Assembly: GCA_022451765.1 (NCBI GenBank)
Contig: JAKUNY010000067.1
Coordinates: forward strand, 1-7,750
DNA length: 7,750 nucleotides
Reading direction: 5' to 3'
Source: Candidatus Poseidoniaceae archaeon
Lineage (GTDB): Archaea > Thermoplasmatota > Poseidoniia > Poseidoniales > Poseidoniaceae
Each line of letters opens with the position of its first letter. The first letter of the stretch is position 1. Under the pieces are notes generated by a model that was not told where the DNA came from, searched no databases, and worked only from the letters and a program-made list of their open reading frames with translations. A program made the translations under genes and the position numbers. Below are positions 1-5,276 of this stretch, in pieces.

Positions 1-1865
1 AAATGTCCACTTTGGACGAGAATGAACAGGTTCAAGCCACATCAGGACGCCAGGGTAGCCTCGATGTCGATTGCAGTGGATATACGTTCGAAGACCTGTT
101 TGAGTACGATTTTGCTCTCTGTACCCTCGATGTGAACGATGATTGGGCAACGGGCGTCATGGATGCCAGAGCTTGGGTGAACGGAAGCAAATCCGCCATC
201 GTTCGCGACAACTTGGACGGTCTATTCGAAGGGGTACCGGGAGGAGACGACGATTGGATTTCAACCGACGAGCGAGAAGCCGTGCGTTCAATCGGCCCAA
301 GATGCATCGCAGACATGGAGACGCGCCTCGGAATCCGCGAAGGCCCATCCCACAGAGGCAACGTTGACTGGAACGACCTTGAATTCGTTGAGGATGGTAT
401 TGCACTTGACGAAGTCAACCTTGTCCCAACAGGTCACGAACAAGAGCGATCCTGCAGCAGCCCACTTTCGGATGCGGGCTGCAAAGAAGTTCCAGTGACT
501 GTCACAGATGATCTCGAAATCCACCTGCTCATTGCTGAAAACGAAAACAACAACGTACGTTTTGACCAGCTACCCAATCAAGGAAGCTCAAACTTTACGC
601 TCGCAATGAACATCACCAACATTACCGATGCCCAATTGGTCATGACGTTCCCTGTACAGCAAGGGTTGCGTATTGCTGAAATGGGATTCTTTGATGACGG
701 TGTTTTGAACGAAAACCTCGCCGCACCCACCAGTGAATTCCTCCCCGATGGGCGATTGCGAATCATTGCTGACGTGGACTATCCAATCGGCTCGTATCCA
801 ATGATTCGAAACCTGTTTGTCGATTTCACAACGATGGCTCCGTTCACCAATGATGACCCGGTCTGGAGCACGACTGCGCCAGCAGAGGGTACCATCATAC
901 CAGTCGGAACAACGAATGGAGAAATGCTTGCAACCGAAGAAGCGGGTATGTGGGTTATCGACGAAAGCGGATGGAGTTTGCAATGCGAATTTACCGATGC
1001 AGGGTGGGATGTTCGAATGGATGAAAACGCTGGCCTGTACGTCATGGCGAACGGAGCATCTGCCGTCGGCCAGTGCGCTGGTGTTGATGCGTACGGCGCA
1101 GAAACTGTCGAACACAGAAACTACACCTTTGGAAAAGTCATGGACGCAAGCGCTGCGCTCTCTCCAAGCGGTGATACAATCGAATTCACACCGGTCTCGA
1201 CGGGAATGGTCGCAAGCCTCACTGTGGATGCACATGCTCTGCAAACGGCGAAAATGGGTTCCAGCACAACTGCTGTGGCTGATACGAACGGGGTGATGAT
1301 GGAGTTATCCATGTCCGGTCTTTCACCGGGAAGCGTAATGATTGCGGGTACTGCATCAGCGAATGGAATGCTCGATTACAACTTCATGCTCGCCTTGGGA
1401 ATCGAGAAGTCGAACAAACCTCCGTCCATCACCATCGATACGAATCTCATGGGCGAGGAAGCCGAATGGGAACTAGATGGTTTGAAATTCACGCTCAATG
1501 GAAACGTCATTGATCCAGATGGGCAGGACGTGAGTATGATGTTGAGCATCTGCAATGGTCAAACATCCAACTTCGATCGTGATAACCTCGCTTGGGAAAT
1601 TCAAGTTTCTATTGCAAACTGCATTCAGAGCAACGTTGAATCACCCTACTCCGTTGTCATCGTAGCGACCGATGCATCCGGCGCAACAACCAGCATTACA
1701 ATCGAGGTCGATGACCCGAACGCAGGCGGTAGCGATACAACGGGTGGTTCGACCACTTCCGATACGGAAGAAGAGAGTGGAAGCATCCTGCCCGCACCTG
1801 GAATGTTTGCAACACTCATTGCAGGGCTCGTTGCTGCAGGATGGGTTTCATCACGCCGAAACTGA
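1..1865 (+). CDS. Secreted cell-surface protein with C-terminal archaeosortase-like sorting signal (5' partial)
   Basis: The reading frame is open from the window edge. The first ATG is at 3, but the protein from there has no signal peptide, which a protein with this C-terminus should have, so the true start probably lies upstream. About 620 residues are visible. The N-terminal two thirds is acidic, beta-rich and contains several cysteines and N-glycosylation sequons (NGS, NFT, NIT twice, NYT); I do not recognise a family there. Roughly residues 460-570 look like an Ig/cadherin-like beta-sandwich (KPPSITID, then NVIDPDGQDV, then VATDASGATTS). A Gly/Ser/Thr/Glu linker follows. The last 26 residues are tripartite: the motif ILPAPGM, a hydrophobic stretch of about 15 residues, and a basic end (SSRRN). 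This resembles the PGF-CTERM class of archaeosortase signals, which are cleaved and lipid-anchored at the cell surface. The gene is followed after 45 bases by the Gar1-like gene on the same strand. Its substrate or role is unknown. Confidence 0.85.
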   Translation, partial: MSTLDENEQVQATSGRQGSLDVDCSGYTFEDLFEYDFALCTLDVNDDWATGVMDARAWVNGSKSAIVRDNLDGLFEGVPGGDDDWISTDEREAVRSIGPRCIADMETRLGIREGPSHRGNVDWNDLEFVEDGIALDEVNLVPTGHEQERSCSSPLSDAGCKEVPVTVTDDLEIHLLIAENENNNVRFDQLPNQGSSNFTLAMNITNITDAQLVMTFPVQQGLRIAEMGFFDDGVLNENLAAPTSEFLPDGRLRIIADVDYPIGSYPMIRNLFVDFTTMAPFTNDDPVWSTTAPAEGTIIPVGTTNGEMLATEEAGMWVIDESGWSLQCEFTDAGWDVRMDENAGLYVMANGASAVGQCAGVDAYGAETVEHRNYTFGKVMDASAALSPSGDTIEFTPVSTGMVASLTVDAHALQTAKMGSSTTAVADTNGVMMELSMSGLSPGSVMIAGTASANGMLDYNFMLALGIEKSNKPPSITIDTNLMGEEAEWELDGLKFTLNGNVIDPDGQDVSMMLSICNGQTSNFDRDNLAWEIQVSIANCIQSNVESPYSVVIVATDASGATTSITIEVDDPNAGGSDTTGGSTTSDTEEESGSILPAPGMFATLIAGLVAAGWVSSRRN

Positions 1866-1893
1866 CCAACAGACTCAAACATGGTTGGTAGGC

Positions 1894-1900
1894 AGGAAGG
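1894..1900 (+). promoter_or_regulatory. Probable ribosome binding site of the Gar1-like gene
   Basis: AGGAAGG ends 10 bases before the ATG at 1911. It supports that ATG over the in-frame ATG at 1881, which has no purine-rich site upstream. A second purine run, GAGGGA at 1904-1909, touches the ATG and is too close to act as a normal site. Confidence 0.45.
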
Positions 1901-1910
1901 TTTGAGGGAC

Positions 1911-2888
1911 ATGTTCAGAGGTACCATTGACCGTTCCAGTCATGAGGGTGGCTTACTTGTCACATTCAACGGCTCATCACCCGCTCTTGGTTCGATTATT
2001 GTCCGAGAAGAAGATGGTCATTACATTGGAAAAATTGATGCAGTCCTCGGGTCAACTGATGCGCCTCTTGCACATGTTGCCCACCTTGACCGTAACCAAG
2101 ACAATACGTCATTCCTTGGCTCAACCGTCATCGTACGCGCCAAGAAAGAACGAGAGGAGCGTCCCAAGCGCCAACATCGCGACGAACGTCCTCAACGACG
2201 GGAACAGCGTTCGTTCGATCGAAGAGACAATCGTAGAGGGAACGATTCCCAAAAAAGCGATTGGGTTTGTGCTTCGTGCAACAATGTCAACTTTGCTTGG
2301 AGAACAGAATGCAACAGCTGTGGTAAGTCAAAGGAAGGCAATGTCAAAGAATACAAAGCATCGTTCAGGGATGATAATCGTTCCAACAATCGTCGAGAGC
2401 GTCCACGTCAAGAAAATCATGGACGAAACGACTGGGAATGCCCGTCCTGCGGCAACATAAATTTCTCTTTCCGAACCGAGTGCAACCAATGCGGTAAGCC
2501 CAAACCCGGGCACACTGGCAGCCGTGGTCAGTCAAGGGGTGAATCCTCTGGTCGAAACCGCAGCGGCCGTGATGGAGATCGCCGAGGCGGACGGGATAAT
2601 CGACGGAGTTTCGGTGGAGGCCGAGGCGGACGTGATAATCGACGTGATTCAGGACGTGGACGTGATAGCGGACGTGATTCTGGTGGAAGCAGAGGTCGGC
2701 GTGATAATCGTCGAGATTCAGGACTTGGACGTGATTCAGGGCGTGACCGACAAAACCGAGGTGATGACAAAAAGCGTCCAGAGGAACGCTATCGAAAAGC
2801 CCGCGGAAAGCGCCCCGGACATGCACACAATCGAGGGCCGCAACCAATACGACCTCGGAGATACCAGGGAAGAAATCGAGACGATTGA
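1911..2888 (+). CDS. Gar1-like H/ACA RNP protein with two RanBP2-type zinc fingers and an Arg/Gly/Asp-rich tail
   Basis: The protein has 325 residues from the ATG at 1911. An in-frame ATG at 1881 would add 10 residues, but the Gar1 fold begins right at MFRGTIDR and the better ribosome binding site precedes 1911. Residues 1-76 match the Gar1/Naf1 barrel: a short N-terminal strand, GGLLVTF, a connector, then YIGKIDAVLGSTDAPLAHV and FLGSTVIVR. In known archaea Gar1 binds Cbf5 in H/ACA RNPs that make pseudouridine in rRNA. Residues 117-141 and 174-198 are RanBP2 fingers with exact W-x-C-x2-C-x3-N-x6-C-x2-C spacing (Cys120/123/134/137 and Cys177/180/191/194). Asn127/Phe128/Arg131 and Asn184/Phe185/Arg188 sit where FUS and ZRANB2 fingers contact single-stranded RNA. 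Basic linkers separate the domains. Residues 199-325 form a low-complexity tail of RG, RGG, RD and DSG units, presumably disordered. Archaeal Gar1 is normally only about 75-105 residues, so this architecture is unusual. A Naf1-like assembly role or another RNA-binding role is possible. The next gene starts 9 bases after the stop. Confidence 0.82.
   Translation: MFRGTIDRSSHEGGLLVTFNGSSPALGSIIVREEDGHYIGKIDAVLGSTDAPLAHVAHLDRNQDNTSFLGSTVIVRAKKEREERPKRQHRDERPQRREQRSFDRRDNRRGNDSQKSDWVCASCNNVNFAWRTECNSCGKSKEGNVKEYKASFRDDNRSNNRRERPRQENHGRNDWECPSCGNINFSFRTECNQCGKPKPGHTGSRGQSRGESSGRNRSGRDGDRRGGRDNRRSFGGGRGGRDNRRDSGRGRDSGRDSGGSRGRRDNRRDSGLGRDSGRDRQNRGDDKKRPEERYRKARGKRPGHAHNRGPQPIRPRRYQGRNRDD
2592..2735 (+). 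repeat. Imperfect DNA repeats encoding the RDNRR tail units
   Basis: Three in-frame copies of an RDNRR-encoding unit start at 2592, 2631 and 2700. The 36-base stretches at 2631-2666 and 2700-2735 differ at only 3 positions, and they are 69 bases (23 codons) apart. The copy at 2592 shares only about 14 bases and is 39 bases (13 codons) before the second. The spacing is always a multiple of three, so the repeats keep the frame. They probably arose by internal duplication, and they lengthen the Arg/Asp/Gly/Ser tail. Confidence 0.85.
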
Positions 2889-2893
2889 GGTGA
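2887..2893 (+). promoter_or_regulatory. Strong Shine-Dalgarno site of the TPR gene, overlapping the upstream stop codon
   Basis: GAGGTGA matches the archaeal/bacterial anti-Shine-Dalgarno complement. It sits 4 bases before the GTG start at 2898 and overlaps the last two bases of the TGA stop (2886-2888) of the Gar1-like gene. This fixes the GTG as the start and suggests co-transcription and possible translational coupling of the two genes. Confidence 0.75.
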
Positions 2894-2897
2894 AAAC

Positions 2898-3935
2898 GTG
2901 ACAGCAGAATCACACTATCTTGATGCATTGGAAGCACTTGAAGCCGATGATAGAGAGGAAGCCTTGCTTCATGCTCGAAAAGCCATCAAACTCGATTCAG
3001 AACACGCTGATGCTTGGAGAATTATTTCAGATGCAAGTCTACCGGGATTGCGGAAACAACCAACATTGAAACAGGCAGCTTCCTCCTTATCAGCCGCCAA
3101 GAAAGTAGTTGCATTACAACCCGATGATCTCGCAATGTGGGTTCGCGGAGGGCGCCTCCTTTCCGATGAACTTGGCCTCTACATGGACGCATTGCAATGG
3201 TGGCAAGATGCCAGACATCATGCCCCAGAAGAAGTAACGCCAATCGTCGAACAAGCGGCGATACTCGCAGACATGGGACTCTATGGTGAAGCAAGTGAAA
3301 GACTTCAATCAATTATAGATGAGAATATGGATCTTGCCACAACCCAATACACACGCGTTGCTCGATTGCATCAAATGTGTAAACTTGCAAGCGAGCAACC
3401 CTCCTCTGAACACTTCAAACCTTGGGAAAGGCACCACAACGGCTGGGAAGCCATCAAAATGCGAATGACCAAGCCTCCGATTAGTGAATCCAAGATTTTC
3501 CTTCTCCTCACTACACCAATTTTGATGCTTGAAGTCATCTTAGCGCCACAAATCTTCGGGGCAGGTTTTGGGGGTTTCTGCTTGACCTCTTTGGTTATCC
3601 TTACAACGGTGATTTTAGGAATGCGTATCTCACGTCGTTGGTTCCAGCGTTTTAACCGTCCAGCGTTTAATCTCTTACGTGCAATGGACTTTGAGACCGC
3701 CACAGGCTACGTGGTCATTCCAGAAGAAATTCGTCTGTCGAAACTGTTCATGTTTATTCTGAGCCGAAGACCTCCAGCTTTCCAGGAGCGAATGCTGAAA
3801 ATTGTTGACGCAAAAGAGACCGTAAAAGGAGAATGGAAGCCGAAATTGCCAGATTTCTCTTCGCATGCTTCGAGCTTCTTCGACACCGAGGAAGAAGACG
3901 AAGATGAGGAACTGACGTCTTTTGAAGAAGAATGA
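2898..3935 (+). CDS. TPR-repeat protein with two transmembrane helices and an acidic C-terminus
   Basis: The protein has 345 residues with a GTG start chosen because GAGGTGA lies 4 bases upstream. Residues 5-40 form a clear TPR-like hairpin (YLDALEALEADDREEALLHA, ending in an ADAW turn). Further degenerate TPR helices follow to about residue 160 (AKKVVALQPDDLAMWVRGG, MDALQWWQDARHHAPEE, ILADMGLYGEASERL). Two hydrophobic helices at about 199-217 and 222-242 form a membrane hairpin with a short Gly-rich turn, flanked by RISRRW on the second side. By the positive-inside rule both soluble parts are probably cytoplasmic. After the helices is a roughly 85-residue unrecognised region, then a very acidic tail from about residue 327 (DTEEEDEDEE, ending EEE). 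TPRs usually bind other proteins, so this is likely a membrane-tethered scaffold or adaptor, but no partner is known. It is the last gene of the + strand group and ends 5 bases from the convergent ahcY stop. Confidence 0.8.
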   Translation: MTAESHYLDALEALEADDREEALLHARKAIKLDSEHADAWRIISDASLPGLRKQPTLKQAASSLSAAKKVVALQPDDLAMWVRGGRLLSDELGLYMDALQWWQDARHHAPEEVTPIVEQAAILADMGLYGEASERLQSIIDENMDLATTQYTRVARLHQMCKLASEQPSSEHFKPWERHHNGWEAIKMRMTKPPISESKIFLLLTTPILMLEVILAPQIFGAGFGGFCLTSLVILTTVILGMRISRRWFQRFNRPAFNLLRAMDFETATGYVVIPEEIRLSKLFMFILSRRPPAFQERMLKIVDAKETVKGEWKPKLPDFSSHASSFFDTEEEDEDEELTSFEEE

Positions 3936-3940
3936 CGTAT

Positions 3941-5215
3941 TTAGGTCCCAGCAGTATAATCATCCTTGTAGTTGATTTGCTCATCGGTTAACGTATCAAT
4001 TGAGACACCGATTGTCTCAAGTTTCGTTGTCGCAAGACTTTGATCTTGTTCAAGCGTAATGTCGTAAACAAGGTTGTCCATGTCTTTTGCTTCTTTGGCA
4101 AGACGGCAGAGTGAAAGGAATTGATTTGCAAAGGACATGTCCATAACTTCCGACGGATGACCTTCAGCAGCAGCCAGATTGACAAGACGCCCCCGTGCTA
4201 GAAGATGTAGTTTGTTTCCATTTGCAAGGGTGAATTCCTCGTTGTCTTTACGAATTGTTCGAACTGATGTGGAGATTTCTTCGAGGGCTTGAACGTCAAT
4301 CTCGCAATCATAATGCACTGTGTTGGAAACGATTGCCCCGTCTTTCATTTTTGCGAAGTGGTGCTCAAGGATGATGTCTTTCATACCTGTTGCAGTGCAA
4401 AAGATGTCACCCAATGGTGCGGCTTCATCCATGGTCATGACACGGTATCCATCCATAACTGCTCGAAGTGCTGCGAGCGGGTCGACTTCCGTAACGATAA
4501 CGTTGGCTCCAAGCCCTTGTGCCCGCATGGCTACACCCTTTCCGCAGTGTCCATATCCAGCTACCACCATGGTCTTTCCAGCAATGAGAACGGAAGTTGC
4601 TCGAAGGATTCCATCGAGGGTGGATTGACCGGTTCCGTAGACATTGTCAAAATCCCACTTTGTAACAGCATCGTTGACTGCGATTACAGGATACTTCAAA
4701 TCTCCTGCAGCAGCCATCGCTCGGAGTCGATGAACACCTGTTGTGGTCTCTTCAGTACCTCCAAGAACGCCTCCAGCATATTCAGTCTTCTCACCGTGAA
4801 CGCGGACGATTAAATCGGCTCCATCATCGAGCGTAAGGCTTGGTTTGAACTCAAGCGTCTTGTCAATGCACCAATAGAAATCATCAACGCTTTGACCATG
4901 CCAAGCATAAACAGAGTATCCCTGTTGAGCAAGCCAAGCAGCAACATCATCTTGTGTCGAAAGTGGGTTACAACCCGACCACGAAAGTTCAGCACCTGCA
5001 GCCGCAATTGTTTCGATCAGGACCGCTGTCTCTTTGGTAACGTGAAGGCAGCCCGCCACACGCATTCCAGCCAGTGGCTTGGTACGTTCTGCCTCTTCCT
5101 TGAGTGCTGCAAGAACAGGCATTCTCGAGCGAGCCCAATCAACTCTGCGTGATCCTTCTTCAGCGAGTCCAATATCTCGAACTGCGTACCTATCGCCAGT
5201 GTCCAAACCTTCCAT
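3941..5215 (-). CDS. ahcY: S-adenosylhomocysteine hydrolase (adenosylhomocysteinase)
   Basis: The enzyme reversibly cleaves S-adenosylhomocysteine to adenosine and homocysteine in the cytoplasm, using tightly bound NAD, and so relieves product inhibition of methyltransferases. The protein has 424 residues, the usual length of the short archaeal/thermophile type. Visible motifs: GCLHVTKETAVLIET (His58, the substrate-site His), SGCNPLSTQD, LDDGADL (Asp131), EETTTGVH (Glu156), NDAVTKWDFDNVYGTGQS (Lys186, Asp190), the NAD-binding GYGHCGKG (220-227) with acidic Glu243 at the end of the second strand, and NLAAAEGHPSEVMDMSF near the C-terminus. Thr195 stands where the human enzyme has Cys195; YGTGQS is normal in the archaeal type. 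The C-terminus ends LTDEQINYKDDYTAGT and lacks the human KPDHYRY extension. The ATG at 5215 is the only good start: an in-frame stop lies 39-41 bases upstream and no ATG, GTG or TTG lies between. No clear ribosome binding site is seen. The gene follows a surface-protein gene after 61 bases on the same strand. Confidence 0.97.
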   Translation of the reverse strand: MEGLDTGDRYAVRDIGLAEEGSRRVDWARSRMPVLAALKEEAERTKPLAGMRVAGCLHVTKETAVLIETIAAAGAELSWSGCNPLSTQDDVAAWLAQQGYSVYAWHGQSVDDFYWCIDKTLEFKPSLTLDDGADLIVRVHGEKTEYAGGVLGGTEETTTGVHRLRAMAAAGDLKYPVIAVNDAVTKWDFDNVYGTGQSTLDGILRATSVLIAGKTMVVAGYGHCGKGVAMRAQGLGANVIVTEVDPLAALRAVMDGYRVMTMDEAAPLGDIFCTATGMKDIILEHHFAKMKDGAIVSNTVHYDCEIDVQALEEISTSVRTIRKDNEEFTLANGNKLHLLARGRLVNLAAAEGHPSEVMDMSFANQFLSLCRLAKEAKDMDNLVYDITLEQDQSLATTKLETIGVSIDTLTDEQINYKDDYTAGT

Positions 5216-5249
5216 GCCCTTTGCGAGCCTTTGGGGTTCTTCAATGCAT

Positions 5250-5272
5250 CTTCAGGACCATAGGGTCTGAAG
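5250..5272 (-). promoter_or_regulatory. Imperfect palindrome/hairpin in the ahcY upstream region
   Basis: Arms 5250-5259 (cttcaggacc) and 5264-5272 (ggtctgaag) pair over 9 base pairs with one bulged G at 5256 and a four-base loop. It fills much of the 61-base gap between the surface-protein stop (5277) and the ahcY ATG (5215), ending 34 bases before the ATG. It could be an operator, a transcript hairpin separating the two genes, or chance. No T-run follows it on the - strand, so it is not a classic terminator, and no convincing TATA box was found in the gap. Confidence 0.4.
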
Positions 5273-5276
5273 TGGG

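Noticed and set aside
588..1244. - strand open frame of about 218 codons opposite the surface protein
   Set aside because: Antisense to a gene with clear domain-like beta sequence and sorting signal; its product is an unstructured Cys/His/Ser-rich shadow.
1927..2460. + strand open frame of about 177 codons overlapping the Gar1-like gene
   Set aside because: Shifted frame with no recognisable domain, whereas the overlapping frame has a Gar1 barrel and two exact zinc fingers.
2631..2735. CRISPR-like direct repeats
   Set aside because: Only two close copies, both in frame within a coding low-complexity tail, and the spacer between them is also repeat-like protein sequence.
2524..2901. Second + strand open frame of about 125 codons through the repeat region
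   Set aside because: It overlaps the zinc-finger/tail frame and its Val/Ile/Asp pattern is the frame-shifted reading of the same GAT/CGT repeat. The Gar1-zinc-finger frame is coherent from end to end.
3915..3938. Inverted repeat ACGTC/GACGT near the TPR stop as a terminator
   Set aside because: The stem is only 5 bp with a 14-base loop and no strong T-run follows; likely chance.
4289..4813. + strand open frame of about 174 codons opposite ahcY
   Set aside because: It lies entirely antisense to strongly conserved ahcY codons, has no ribosome binding site and shows no domain.
5216..5276. SAH riboswitch upstream of ahcY
   Set aside because: The gap is only 61 bases, the hairpin is a simple stem with a bulge, and the conserved SAH-aptamer core and pseudoknot arrangement are not visible. 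The known class is bacterial.
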